A stretch of 64,000 nt of DNA from Fibrobacter sp. UWB2 (lineage in GTDB: Bacteria; Fibrobacterota; Fibrobacteria; Fibrobacterales; Fibrobacteraceae). This document shows, piece after piece, positions 41,274 through 50,714 of the stretch. The notes beneath the pieces are model-generated. The model ran no database searches. It was given only the letters and a program-made list of their open reading frames with translations, and was not told the origin of the DNA. Within the stretch, counting starts at the first letter, position 1, and each line of letters opens with the position of its first letter. A program made the translations under genes and the position numbers. The DNA is taken from positions 1-64,000 of the forward strand of contig NZ_MWQK01000006.1 in NCBI RefSeq assembly GCF_002210425.1, given 5' to 3'.

Positions 41274-42872
41274 ATGGTTCAATCAAAATTTTTGGGAATT
41301 GCCTGTGGCGTAGCGATGCTTGCAGGCGCCGTTTCTGCAGCGACTCTTCCGACCGCAAAGGATGTTCAGGCCAAGATGGGCATGGGCTTCAACATCGGTA
41401 ACTCGATGGAAGTGCCGAATAGCCCGACTTTATGGGGCAATCCGTTCCCAACGCAGGCGTTGCTCGATTCCGTGAAGGCGGCAGGCTTCAACACGGTGCG
41501 TATCCCTTGCGCTTGGGATAGCCACACGAGTGGTGGCAAGGTCACTGAAACTTGGCTCGATTCCGTGAAGACGGTTGTTGATTACGCGATGCGCGCGGGC
41601 CTCTACACGATTTTGAACATCCACCACGAAGGTGAGGGTGGCTGGTTCCAGAGCAACATCGGCACGAACGTCAATAGCAACATCGACAACAAGATGAAAA
41701 CTTACTGGACGCAGATTGCGAACAAGTTTAAGAACTACAACGAACGCTTGCTCTTTGCGGGCGCAAACGAACCCGGCCCGAATGTGAACACGTGGACATC
41801 GCAGCATGTGTCTACGCTTATGCACTATTACCAGACGTTCATTGATGCAGTACGTGCTACGGGTGGCAACAACGAAACCCGAACCTTGATTATCCAGGGC
41901 CTCAATACCGACATCGACAAGTCGGTCAAAAGTGCTCCGGTAAGCACCTTCCCGAAGGACAAGGTCGAAGGCCGCTTGATGTTCGAAGTGCATTACTACG
42001 ACCCGTACCAGTACACGCTCATGACGAGCCCGCAGGACTGGGGTGCTCCAGGTGGTGAAATGATTCAGCCGCAGTACTATTATGGCGATTACACCAAGGC
42101 TAGCGAACCCAAACGCAACGCGGGTTACAATGCCTGGGCGGGCTCTGTTGATTCCAAGCTCGGGAGCATCGTGCATCCGCAGGAACAGTTTGCCAAGATG
42201 AAGACGAATTACGTGGATAAGGGCTACCCGGTCATTGTCGGTGAATTTGGTGCAAATGTCCGCTCTCCGGAATTGAGCGGTTCCGACCTGAATCTCCACA
42301 AGCAGGGCCGCGTGCAATGGCACAAGGATGTTGTTTCTGCCGCCAAGCAGTATGGCCTCACCCCGATTCTCTGGGATATGGGCAACGAAAGCAATTCCGG
42401 CTATGACAACATGGCCTACATTCGCCGTCAATCATCACCGGTGGGTAAGGTTCTCGAAACAGACGTTATCAACGCTATGCGCGGTGTGTATGGTCTCGGC
42501 AATTACGTGAACAATGGTGTCACGCACGTTGAAAATTTTATCACGGGCGGCACGGAAACGCCGTCTAGCTCGAGCGCGCCCGCCTCTAGTTCTAGCGTCG
42601 CAGTTTCTAGCTCCAGCGAAATTACGCAGTCTAGCAGCTCGGCTACAATTGCTTTGCCGACCGTTCTCGCGGGCGCTCAGGTGAATCTCCATCGTGCCGG
42701 CAATACGCTTTATGCATCCGGCGATATTATGCTCTTCGACATGAACGGAAACCTCGTCCGCTCCACGAATAACGTGTCCGCCGGGCAGGCCCAAATGCAG
42801 CTGCATGGTCTCCGCCAAGGCAATTACATCGCCAAGTGCAAAAATAGTGTTTTGCAAGTCAAGATTCGCTAA
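41274..42872 (+). CDS. GH5 endoglucanase with Ser-rich linker and C-terminal tail domain
   Basis: A 532-residue secreted enzyme; AAGGAG precedes ATG 41274. Signal peptide ends about AGAVSA (22). Catalytic GH5 domain (about 25-425): MGMGFNIGNSME, NTVRIPCAW, LNIHHEGE, acid/base Glu166 in GANEPG, FEVHYYDPY, nucleophile Glu324 in VGEFGA, and ILWDMG. A linker of Ser clusters (about 435-470) leads to a C-terminal domain (DIMLFDMNGNLV ... GLRQGNYIAKCKN) like the tails of the enzymes at 2.3 and 44.8 kb. It cuts beta-1,4-glucan or xyloglucan outside the cell; subfamily 4 or 2 cannot be decided here. Confidence 0.92.
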   Translation: MVQSKFLGIACGVAMLAGAVSAATLPTAKDVQAKMGMGFNIGNSMEVPNSPTLWGNPFPTQALLDSVKAAGFNTVRIPCAWDSHTSGGKVTETWLDSVKTVVDYAMRAGLYTILNIHHEGEGGWFQSNIGTNVNSNIDNKMKTYWTQIANKFKNYNERLLFAGANEPGPNVNTWTSQHVSTLMHYYQTFIDAVRATGGNNETRTLIIQGLNTDIDKSVKSAPVSTFPKDKVEGRLMFEVHYYDPYQYTLMTSPQDWGAPGGEMIQPQYYYGDYTKASEPKRNAGYNAWAGSVDSKLGSIVHPQEQFAKMKTNYVDKGYPVIVGEFGANVRSPELSGSDLNLHKQGRVQWHKDVVSAAKQYGLTPILWDMGNESNSGYDNMAYIRRQSSPVGKVLETDVINAMRGVYGLGNYVNNGVTHVENFITGGTETPSSSSAPASSSSVAVSSSSEITQSSSSATIALPTVLAGAQVNLHRAGNTLYASGDIMLFDMNGNLVRSTNNVSAGQAQMQLHGLRQGNYIAKCKNSVLQVKIR

Positions 42873-42903
42873 ATTGCTATACTTGCGCGTTTTTATTGAA
42901 CAT

Positions 42904-42930
42904 GCCCCGGCCCCCATGCCGGGGCTTTCT
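42904..42930 (+). terminator. intrinsic terminator
   Basis: Stem GCCCCGGC (42904-42911) with GCCGGGGC (42918-42925), loop CCCCAT, then TTTCT. It ends the GH5 gene. Confidence 0.85.
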
Positions 42931-42957
42931 CGTAGCCATAAGTCCTTTATTTCCCGC

Positions 42958-43072
42958 TATTATACAAACTGTATAATATAGACTTTACGTCTCCTAAAAA
43001 ATCGAAAATATTGCTTTCTCGTCAGCAAAATAAAATTTCCCGTATAATACAAATATTGACTTCTGTATTGTA
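42958..43072 (+). promoter_or_regulatory. paired TGTATAATA/TATTATACA dyads upstream of the TIGR02147 gene
   Basis: Dyad 1 is perfect: TATTATACA-AAC-TGTATAATA (42958-42978). Dyad 2 is TATAATACA (43043-43051) and TGTATTGTA (43064-43072), one mismatch, with a 12-bp spacer holding TATTGAC. The last arm ends 19 nt before ATG 43092. Confidence 0.6.
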
Positions 43073-43091
43073 AAAATTTATTTTAAAACCC

Positions 43092-43928
43092 ATGAAGTCT
43101 ATTTTCGAGTACCGCGATTACCATCTCTATTTGCAGGATTATTACGACGAACGCAAACGTCTCGGAGCGTTCTCGTGGCGTGAATTTTGCCGGAATGCAG
43201 GGTTTTCTTCGCCGAATTTTTTAAAGCTTGTTAGCATGGGGCAGAGCAAGCTCAGTAAGATTAAGGCTTGCCAGGTGGCGAAATCGATGGGACTCGTCGA
43301 TTACGAAGAACAGTATTTTTACCAGCTTGTAGCCTATGGTAATGCGGATAACAACGAAACTCAAAGAGCCGCGTTCCTCGAAATGGAGCGTATTGCCTTG
43401 GAACACCAGGTCCGTGTTGTCGACAAAGAGGCGCTTCAATATTATGAATCCTGGAAGTATCCGGTTATTCGCGAACTCGCTCCGTTGATGCCTGGGGCAA
43501 CGCCTCGTGACCTTGCCGAAGAATGCAAGGAATACGTATCTGCCGAAGAGATTAGCGACGTCTTGGATTTCCTCGTCAAGGCCGGATTTTTGAAAAAAGA
43601 GGATAATGGAGCTTATACTCAGACAGCCCAAACTATTATTGGGTCCAAGGAGGCGCTCCCTATCGCCATTCGCGCTATGCACAAGGAAATGGCCATTATG
43701 GCTGCCCGCGCTGTGGACCGCTATTCTGCAAATGAACGATTCTTTAATGGTGTTACGCTTAGCGTGAATCAGGATGCGTACAACAGAATTGTCGAAGAAA
43801 TCAAGGCTTGTTGCAAGAAGGTTGTCGCTATCGCCAACGAAAATAGTACCTTTGACCAGGTTTGCCGTATCAACTTTCAATTTTTTCCACTCACGGATAA
43901 AATAACGGGGAAGAAATATGCTAAATGA
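43092..43928 (+). CDS. TIGR02147-family regulator-like protein
   Basis: A 278-residue protein starting MKSIFEYRDYHLYLQDYYDERK, the signature of the TIGR02147 F. succinogenes paralogous family. Residues 25-75 (FSWREFCRNAGFSSPNFLKLVSMGQSKLS...ACQVAKSMGL) look like an HTH/XRE-type DNA-binding part; the rest is helical (DUF4423-like, EEISDVLDFLVKAGFL). These are thought to be transcription factors. It overlaps by 11 nt a gene for a lipoprotein, a pairing common in this family, and the dyads at 42958 may be its own binding sites. Confidence 0.85.
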   Translation: MKSIFEYRDYHLYLQDYYDERKRLGAFSWREFCRNAGFSSPNFLKLVSMGQSKLSKIKACQVAKSMGLVDYEEQYFYQLVAYGNADNNETQRAAFLEMERIALEHQVRVVDKEALQYYESWKYPVIRELAPLMPGATPRDLAEECKEYVSAEEISDVLDFLVKAGFLKKEDNGAYTQTAQTIIGSKEALPIAIRAMHKEMAIMAARAVDRYSANERFFNGVTLSVNQDAYNRIVEEIKACCKKVVAIANENSTFDQVCRINFQFFPLTDKITGKKYAK

Positions 43929-44592
43929 ATTTATTTACTTGGTTGGAATTCTTTTGCCGTTTGCTGTAGTCGCATGTTCTAGTGGGACGGTTGATCCGAA
44001 TGCGAATCCTTTTGCGTATACCGACGAAAGCAGCTCTTCAATTTCATCTAGCGGTTATTCCCGTTCGGATGATAATATCTATATCAACAATCCCGCTAAT
44101 GATGGAGTCTTTGTCGTTAAGCAGGGCGTTCAGGTCTTAGAAAAAGAAAAACTTTACACGGTCACGTTTGAAAAAGAAGCAACGACCAAGTATACGATTG
44201 TTGAAGTGACTGTTGGAGTTGATAGACAAAGCGAAGGCACGATTGCGGTGTACTCCGAAGAAAAGGGCGCCTCGGCATCTTGTGAAATTGACGAGAAAAA
44301 TTATTCTTCCCAGTTTAAGATTGGGCAAAATAATCGTGTGGAAAGAAGTATAAAGCTGGATAAATTTGGCAGCGGTTGCGATGAACTTTTTGAACAGTTC
44401 AAAAAGCTTTGCTTGCTCCAAAGTGTAAATGATGAACTCAGTGGCGCCTGCGACGACAATGGAACTCTCGAAGCCTATTGTGCCTATGTCGACGAAACAG
44501 CCGTATTTGACACCCTCTTGGACGAATTTACCATGGAATCCAAAACGAATTGCGGTGACAATAGCGTTCAAATCGATTCTTTTGGAATTTAG
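43918..44592 (+). CDS. lipoprotein paired with the TIGR02147 regulator
   Basis: A 224-residue protein with lipobox VVAC (Cys21) and a Ser-rich stretch (SSSSISSSG) behind it. The body, about residues 60-225, is predicted mostly beta with six Cys. It overlaps the regulator gene, so the two are co-translated. No enzyme motif was found. It may be a surface protein made under control of its partner or a signal input to it. Confidence 0.75.
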   Translation: MLNEFIYLVGILLPFAVVACSSGTVDPNANPFAYTDESSSSISSSGYSRSDDNIYINNPANDGVFVVKQGVQVLEKEKLYTVTFEKEATTKYTIVEVTVGVDRQSEGTIAVYSEEKGASASCEIDEKNYSSQFKIGQNNRVERSIKLDKFGSGCDELFEQFKKLCLLQSVNDELSGACDDNGTLEAYCAYVDETAVFDTLLDEFTMESKTNCGDNSVQIDSFGI

Positions 44593-44691
44593 CCCTTTGT
44601 CAAATCAGCAAAACTAATTGATTAAACCCCATTCTTAACGCCCGCGCGCCAATCTATTTTCTAAGTAAGGACGGTGCTTTTTCTTTGAGCT

Positions 44692-44721
44692 TGTCATGCC
44701 CGCCACCGAGCGGGCATCTCC
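44692..44721. repeat. REP-like palindrome
   Basis: TGTC then stem ATGCCCGC (44696-44703) with GCGGGCAT (44710-44717), then CTCC. Confidence 0.7.
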
Positions 44722-44764
44722 TTTATGACAAAAAGATGAAGCCGATACAAAAAAGGTGGCTCTT

Positions 44765-47458
44765 ATGAAGTTAGGATGGTTTGGTAAACATTTTCGCACG
44801 GCGCTCGCTTTGACGGGGCTTGCGTGCGGTCTCGGATTTTCACAGGATGTGCTTTACCCCGACATGTTCGCGTTGTCGGATGTGCAGCTTTTGGACGGCG
44901 TTTTGAAGGAACGCCAGGACTTGAACGTCGAAACGCTTCTCAGCTACGATGTCGATCGTTTGCTTGCTCCGTTCTACGAAGAAGCGGGAATGAGGCCCAA
45001 GGCTTCTAAGTTCCCGAACTGGGCGGGTCTTGATGGCCACGTGCTTGGGCATTATCTGAGTGCCTTGGCCATGCATTATGCCGATAACGATGACGTCCAA
45101 GTCAAGGAACGCCTCGAATACATCTTGAAAGAACTCAAGACGATTCAGGACCAAAATTCCAAGGACAATAACTTCAAGGGTTACATTAGCGGCGTGCCGA
45201 ACGGCAAGCAAATGTGGCTCAAGATGAAGAATGGCGATGCTGGCGCACAAAACGGCTATTGGGTGCCGTGGTACAATATCCACAAGCTTTATGCGGGTTT
45301 GCGCGACGCTTATGTTTATGCGGGCTATGAACAGGCAAAGACGATGTTCCTCGCGCTTTGCGACTGGGGCATTTCGATTACGAACGGCCTGAACGATTCC
45401 AAGATGCAACAGATGCTCGGCACGGAACACGGCGGCATGCCCGAAGTTTACGCCGATGCCTACAAGCTCACGAAAGACGAAAAGTACCTGAATGCGGCCA
45501 AGAAGTGGTCGCACCAGTGGCTTTTGAATCCGATGTCGCAGGGCAATGACAACTTGACGAATGTCCACGCGAATACGCAGGTGCCGAAGGTTGTGGGTTT
45601 TGCCCGCATTGCTGAACTTTCCGGCGATGAAAAGTATAAGAAAGGCTCCGATTTCTTCTGGCAGACGGTCGTGAACAAACGCAGTATCGCCATTGGCGGC
45701 AACAGCATTTCGGAACATTTCCCGGCGCTCAACAATCACAAAAAATTCATCGAAGAACGTGAAGGACCAGAATCCTGTAATACGTACAACATGCTCAAGT
45801 TGACGGAACGTCTGTTCAACATCAAGCACGATGCGCATTACACCGACTTCTACGAACGCGCCCTCTTCAATCACATCCTTTCGACAATCCACCCGACACA
45901 TGGCGGCTACGTGTACTTTACGCCGGCTCGTCCGCGCCATTACCGCGTGTATTCCAAGGTCAATGCGGGCATGTGGTGCTGCGTGGGTTCGGGCATGGAA
46001 AACCCGGCAAAGTACAACCAGTTTATTTATACGAAAGACAAGGACGCTCTCTATGTGAACCTCTTTGCGGCTTCCGTCTTGAATTGGAAAGACAAGAGCG
46101 TCAAAATCAAGCAGGAGACCGCCTTCCCGAAGGGCGAAAGTTCCAAGTTTACGATTACCGGTAGCGGTGAATTTGACATGCAGATCCGCCACCCGTACTG
46201 GGTCAAGGAAGGTGAATTCAAGGTCATCGTCAATGGCGATACCGTCGTGAAAAAATCGACGCCGTCGAGCTACGTTTCGGCAGGGAAGTCCTGGAAGTCG
46301 GGCGATGTCGTTGAAGTGCTTTACCCGATGTACACGCACGTCGAGGATTTGCCGGGCGTGACGGATTACGTGGCGCTTTTGCATGGCCCGATAGTACTTT
46401 CGGCAAAGACGGGTACGGCTAACCTGAACGGCCTTGTCGCCGATGATGGTCGCTGGAGCCACATTGCCTCCGGTGCGCTGGAATCGCTGGACCAGGCGCC
46501 GATGCTTGCAAGCAAAAAAGAAGATATCCCCTCGAAAGTGGAACCCGTGAAGGGCGAACCGCTGCACTTCAAGGCGCCTTACCTCTTCGCAAAGCAAAAA
46601 GACGCAAACCTGCTTTTGCAGCCCTTCTACGAAGTGCATGACGCCCGTTACATGATGTACTGGATGGTGCTTACGGACCCGAGCATTCTCGACCGCCTTG
46701 AAAAAGAGCAAAAAGAAGCCTTGGCGCTTGACGAAAAGACTGTCGATAAGGTCGCTCCGGGCGAGCAGCAGCCGGAAGTAGACCACAAGATGAAAATCGA
46801 AAATTCCACTTCCGGCACGCACCAAGGTGAATTCTACCGCGATGCTGGTAAGTGCTCCGGCGGCGATGGCGGCCTCATCAGCTACGAATTCGAGACGAAT
46901 AGCGAAGATTCCTTGAGTCTTATGGTGCGTTACTGGGGTAACGAAGGCTGCACGCGTACATTCGACATCACGATTGACGATGAAAAGCTAACGACCGAAA
47001 CGATTTCGAACCGCTGGAAAAAAGATGAATTCGTGAACGTGACTTACCCGATTCCGGACAAAATGGTGAAGGGCAAAAAGATTGTGCGTATCTCCTTCTC
47101 GGCAAGCTCTGGAATGGTGGGCGGCATCTATAGCGTGCGCCTTCTCCGCAACAAGCCAAAGCCCGTCGTAGAAGATCCGCCGATAAGCATCAAGTCGGTC
47201 GCTGCCGCAAAACAAGGCCTTCGCGTGCGTGCTGACCGACAAACGCTCCAAATCGCATCTCCGAGCGCTCTTTCCCGCACGATGAACGTAAAAATTTATT
47301 CAATGGACGGGCGCCTGAAACTCACGCAAATGCTCCCCGCAGGCGCAAGCGAGTTTAACGTCGATATTGCAGGCCTCAAAAACGGCAATTACATTGTTCG
47401 CCTTTTCCAAGATGGCCTCGTTCGCGGCTACACGCTATTCAATAAAAACGGCCTTTAG
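44765..47458 (+). CDS. GH127 beta-L-arabinofuranosidase-type enzyme, secreted
   Basis: An 897-residue protein from ATG 44765 (AAGGTG upstream; an in-frame GTG lies nine bases earlier). Signal peptide to about Gln27. The GH127/DUF1680 (alpha/alpha)6 domain has the zinc/catalytic set Glu336-Ser-Cys338 (GPESCNTYNMLKLTE) and Cys405-Cys406 (AGMWCCVGSGMEN), where one Cys is the nucleophile. Beta domains follow (IRHPYWVKEGEFKV ...), then a DUF6805-like carbohydrate domain (about 680-800) and a tail domain (MNVKIYSMDGRLKLTQ ... GNYIVRLFQDG). It removes beta-L-arabinofuranose from pectin or glycoproteins. Confidence 0.9.
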   Translation: MKLGWFGKHFRTALALTGLACGLGFSQDVLYPDMFALSDVQLLDGVLKERQDLNVETLLSYDVDRLLAPFYEEAGMRPKASKFPNWAGLDGHVLGHYLSALAMHYADNDDVQVKERLEYILKELKTIQDQNSKDNNFKGYISGVPNGKQMWLKMKNGDAGAQNGYWVPWYNIHKLYAGLRDAYVYAGYEQAKTMFLALCDWGISITNGLNDSKMQQMLGTEHGGMPEVYADAYKLTKDEKYLNAAKKWSHQWLLNPMSQGNDNLTNVHANTQVPKVVGFARIAELSGDEKYKKGSDFFWQTVVNKRSIAIGGNSISEHFPALNNHKKFIEEREGPESCNTYNMLKLTERLFNIKHDAHYTDFYERALFNHILSTIHPTHGGYVYFTPARPRHYRVYSKVNAGMWCCVGSGMENPAKYNQFIYTKDKDALYVNLFAASVLNWKDKSVKIKQETAFPKGESSKFTITGSGEFDMQIRHPYWVKEGEFKVIVNGDTVVKKSTPSSYVSAGKSWKSGDVVEVLYPMYTHVEDLPGVTDYVALLHGPIVLSAKTGTANLNGLVADDGRWSHIASGALESLDQAPMLASKKEDIPSKVEPVKGEPLHFKAPYLFAKQKDANLLLQPFYEVHDARYMMYWMVLTDPSILDRLEKEQKEALALDEKTVDKVAPGEQQPEVDHKMKIENSTSGTHQGEFYRDAGKCSGGDGGLISYEFETNSEDSLSLMVRYWGNEGCTRTFDITIDDEKLTTETISNRWKKDEFVNVTYPIPDKMVKGKKIVRISFSASSGMVGGIYSVRLLRNKPKPVVEDPPISIKSVAAAKQGLRVRADRQTLQIASPSALSRTMNVKIYSMDGRLKLTQMLPAGASEFNVDIAGLKNGNYIVRLFQDGLVRGYTLFNKNGL

Positions 47459-47481
47459 ATATTACACTCCTAATACCAAGA

Positions 47482-47506
47482 AGTCCTCGCTCCGCGAGGA
47501 CTTTTA
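47482..47506. terminator. bidirectional terminator
   Basis: Stem AGTCCTCGC (47482-47490) with GCGAGGACT (47494-47502), loop TCC, then TTT; shared by the convergent GH127 and FISUMP genes. Confidence 0.88.
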
Positions 47507-48463
47507 TCATTCCGCTTCTGTGGAATCCTTCACGCAACGAACGGATAAAGCAGATGTTTTATCTTCACCTTTGTAAGCGGCATTTCCGCTTTTACTAGAA
47601 AAACAGAAAACTCCTGCAATTTCGTAATAATTATTGGTTCCTGTTTCATCTAATACATTTGTCCCTTGTAAAGGGGTCCAAAAACATGTGATTTCTCCGA
47701 TATTGTTGTTTTTGTCTTGGTTCTTTTTTGTTCCTGCAGGAAGTAATCCAAAATCAAAAATATCTGTTCCATTACCATCGTCAATCCATTCGCTAGTACT
47801 TTTTAAATCAATTGTATTTACCAAGTCTAACAAAATAAACCATTCATTTACTGATGGAATATGCCAATTTTCAGGACAAACTCCTAAAATATTAAAACCT
47901 TTGTATTTTTCAAAATTTGTTCCAATTTGCCAATTGACACCGAAACCACATTTTTCACAATCGTGAGTACAAGACTTTAAGCAATTGTCATTTTCTTCTT
48001 TAAAATAGGCTATGCTGTCCATAGCTGCCGCCCATGTATAAAGTCTTCCGTATTTTATGCAATTTTCAGGATCGTTATTATAACAATAGCTTGCTGAGTC
48101 TAATCCTTTAAGTGATAAAGGGTATGCGTAGTTTAAATTTTCAGCCATCCACGTTTGATTACCGATTGTTACAGTCTTATAAATTTGTCCATCACGTTTG
48201 TCGGTCATTACTCCATGTGAAACATATATCGAAGATGAGGATTGTTCTAAACTTGAAGAACTGATTTCAGAACTGCTGGTGGATACTTCGTTTGACGATG
48301 ACGATTTGGCAATATCTGACGATGATTCTACGTCTTCAATCGATGAAGAAAAAGCTTCAATAGCGGAACATGATGAATTTTCTGCAAAAGAACTAGAGGG
48401 ATTCTCGTCACTACAACCCCAAAATAAAATCCCAATAAGTAGACAAAAGAATACATTGCGCAT
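47507..48463 (-). CDS. FISUMP-domain lipoprotein
   Basis: A 318-residue protein from ATG 48463 (GGAG five bases upstream; the frame continues 18 codons further). Lipobox with Cys17 (GILFWGCSDE). A Ser-rich linker of about 70 residues leads to a FISUMP domain: DKRDGQIYKTVTIGNQTWMAENLNYA, YGRLYTWAAAMDS, CPENWHIPSVNEW, FGLLPAG and ALSVRCVKD. An insert with CLKSCTHDCEKCGFG carries five Cys. Surface-exposed; function unknown. Confidence 0.9.
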   Translation of the reverse strand: MRNVFFCLLIGILFWGCSDENPSSSFAENSSCSAIEAFSSSIEDVESSSDIAKSSSSNEVSTSSSEISSSSLEQSSSSIYVSHGVMTDKRDGQIYKTVTIGNQTWMAENLNYAYPLSLKGLDSASYCYNNDPENCIKYGRLYTWAAAMDSIAYFKEENDNCLKSCTHDCEKCGFGVNWQIGTNFEKYKGFNILGVCPENWHIPSVNEWFILLDLVNTIDLKSTSEWIDDGNGTDIFDFGLLPAGTKKNQDKNNNIGEITCFWTPLQGTNVLDETGTNNYYEIAGVFCFSSKSGNAAYKGEDKTSALSVRCVKDSTEAE

Positions 48464-48907
48464 AACGTCTCCAACTCTTACAAAAAATATATGATTTTTT
48501 CTTCCAAAATACTTCAATCACTCCATTCTGTTCGCCATTGCTCCACGGAGACTCCTTTTGTAACTTTCTATTAACTAAACGGCGTGAACAGCTGATATTT
48601 GCCGCCTACAAACCGCGTTTCTGTTACCGAAAATAAACATACGTTGCGGTTTCCTCAATGCGTTGTTGTGGTAACCAACATGTAATTATTTTTTTCAAGA
48701 ACGAAAAAACTAGTTTTATTATTTTTAGCGTGGGTTCTACAGCCTGGAATAAAAAAATTGGGTGAAATTCGCCCAAATCCGTAATTAAAAAGCGGATTGT
48801 AATTTTTTTGTTAGTCCATTATTTACAAAATTGCGAGTGTGAAAGCCTTGTTTTTAAGTAGATTTTGGGAAAACGGGCTAAAAAAAGAATTAATTAACGG
48901 AGTTATT
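48464..48907. other. 444-bp gap without gene
   Basis: A/T-rich region between divergent genes. I see a short hairpin GGGTGAAATTCGCCC (about 48761-48775) and no open frame with coding character; the in-frame extension of the next gene (48839-48907) has no ribosome-binding site. Promoters for both flanking genes must lie here but could not be fixed. Confidence 0.5.
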
Positions 48908-49591
48908 ATGCTTGACCTTCTTGCTGTCCAGTCCAGCTCAACAAACGCAACGATTATTACGCTTGCATACACCTTGATTCTCGCGTTCGTCCTGTCTTCG
49001 ACGATTGCATGGACTTACGAAAAGACGTTCCTCGGACTTTCGTACTCGCGAAACTTTGTGCAGGGCATCGTGCTCAGTGCAGTGGTCGCTGCCATGGTGA
49101 TGCAGGCTATCGGTGATAACGTTGGTCGTGGTCTTGGCATGATGGGTGCTCTCTCGGTGGTCCGCTTCCGTACGAGCTTTAAGGACCCGCGCGATATCAT
49201 GTTCATCTTCGCCGCTCTCGGCGCCGGTATCGGTTGCGGTGTTTACGCTTGGGGTGCCGCAGTCGGCGGTACAATCGCTTTCAGCTGTGTCGCATTCCTG
49301 CTTTCCCGCACGGGTCTTGGTACCAAGCACTTCTTTGACGGCATGCTCCGCTTTGCTCTCCCGAACGAACCCAAGGTTCGTGGCCAGGTCGAAGATATCA
49401 TGAAGGGCAACTTGAAGACGTTTATTTTGATTACGATGCGTGAAGTCGATGGCGGTGCCCGCTTGGACGTCGCTTACCAGATTCGCCTTCGCGCAACAAA
49501 ACCCGCTGCCGAAATTCTCACGCTTCTCTCGAAGGTTGAAGGCATTTCGGATGTCCAGTTCATGATGCAAGACGCTACGACGGAAATGTAA
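48908..49591 (+). CDS. DUF4956 membrane protein
   Basis: A 227-residue protein from ATG 48908 (GGAG five bases upstream). Four helices in the first half (IITLAYTLILAFVLSSTIAW ...), a conserved GMMGALSVVRFRTSFKDPRDIMFIFAALG segment, then a soluble ACT-like end (TFILITMREVDGG ... VEGISDVQFMMQD). DUF4956 proteins elsewhere sit beside VTC-domain polyphosphate polymerases and CotH-like genes, as here, and the exact role is unknown. It is the first of five genes closely spaced to 54674. Confidence 0.85.
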   Translation: MLDLLAVQSSSTNATIITLAYTLILAFVLSSTIAWTYEKTFLGLSYSRNFVQGIVLSAVVAAMVMQAIGDNVGRGLGMMGALSVVRFRTSFKDPRDIMFIFAALGAGIGCGVYAWGAAVGGTIAFSCVAFLLSRTGLGTKHFFDGMLRFALPNEPKVRGQVEDIMKGNLKTFILITMREVDGGARLDVAYQIRLRATKPAAEILTLLSKVEGISDVQFMMQDATTEM

Positions 49592-49604
49592 GGAGGTTTG
49601 AAAA

Positions 49605-50714
49605 ATGAATAAGCTCGAAGATCTTCTCGACAATTTCTGGAATACCCACAAGAACAATGCGGGTGTCGCTTACGTCTATACCCACAAGCTTTCTATTGCC
49701 TGGGTGGCATGCGTCGTGTTTGCCGTGATGCTCGGCTTCATTTACCAGGGCAAGGCGGCCATGTTCCGTGGCATTGCCGAATCCAGCGAAACGATTATCA
49801 GCCTCCCGTCTCCGACCGAAATCGTCAAGATTTACGTGGTTCCGGGCCAGGAAGTCAAGCCGGGCGACACAATCGTGGTTATCAACCGTCCGGACCTCAC
49901 GCTCCGCGTTGCCGAACTCACCCGTGAACTCGACGCTCTCGAAGGCCGCAGCAACTTGAGCTCTGCCGAAATCGACCAGAAGGTGGCCGAAGTCAAGGCG
50001 AACCTTGAATCTCGTCGCCTCACACTTTTGGCTGAAATTCGCAACCTTGAAGCGGAATATGAAAGCAACAAGGCTATTTCTGCCAAGCTCAAGAGCCTCT
50101 CGAACTCCAAGTCCAAGGCCGATGGCAACGATGCTATGGCTATGCGCATCAAGAGCCTCAAGAACGAACTTGCAGTTGCAACCAGGAGCGCCAACGAACA
50201 GATTGCCCTCCTCCGCGGTAGCAACAAACTCCAGAAGTCTAGCGGCAAGACCGAAGCTGCAAACATCCGCAAGGAACTCGCCGAACTTCGCAAACAGCAG
50301 AAGGAACTCACTCAGATTGCCAAGGAAAACTGGGTTGTCGGTGATGTGAACGTGCGCGATGGCGAAAAGGTCTCTAGCTTTGCCCCGATTGTGACGCTTG
50401 CCCACAAGTCCCCGACGCTTATCCGTGGCTACATCAACGAACAGATTTACGAAAACACGAACCTCGGCGAAGCCGTGAAGGTGACTTCCCTTACTGGTAA
50501 GGGCAAGGCCGTGATTGGCGAAGTGGTTGGCCTTTCGAGCCGCATCGTGCCGTTCCCGACCCGCATGTGGAAGATGCCGGAAATCCCGGTTTATGGCCGC
50601 GAAGTGACCATCAAGATCCCTGAAGAAAATAAGTTCTTGCTTGGCGAAATGGTGACCATCACCGAAACGAGCAAGCGCAACTTGGAAAAGCAGCAACAGA
50701 AGGCTAAGAAGTAA
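49605..50714 (+). CDS. HlyD-family membrane-fusion protein
   Basis: A 369-residue protein. One N-terminal helix (LSIAWVACVVFAVMLGFIYQ) follows about 28 cytoplasmic residues. Biotinyl-lipoyl half-motifs: VVPGQEVKPGDTIVVINRPD and NWVVGDVNVRDGEKVSSFAPIVTL flank a long coiled-coil hairpin (about 105-245). A beta-barrel domain follows (SPTLIRGYINEQIYENTNLGEAV). It would bridge an inner-membrane partner (here DUF4956) to the TolC-like protein encoded next. The spacing to its neighbours is 13 nt and a one-base overlap. Confidence 0.85.
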   Translation: MNKLEDLLDNFWNTHKNNAGVAYVYTHKLSIAWVACVVFAVMLGFIYQGKAAMFRGIAESSETIISLPSPTEIVKIYVVPGQEVKPGDTIVVINRPDLTLRVAELTRELDALEGRSNLSSAEIDQKVAEVKANLESRRLTLLAEIRNLEAEYESNKAISAKLKSLSNSKSKADGNDAMAMRIKSLKNELAVATRSANEQIALLRGSNKLQKSSGKTEAANIRKELAELRKQQKELTQIAKENWVVGDVNVRDGEKVSSFAPIVTLAHKSPTLIRGYINEQIYENTNLGEAVKVTSLTGKGKAVIGEVVGLSSRIVPFPTRMWKMPEIPVYGREVTIKIPEENKFLLGEMVTITETSKRNLEKQQQKAKK

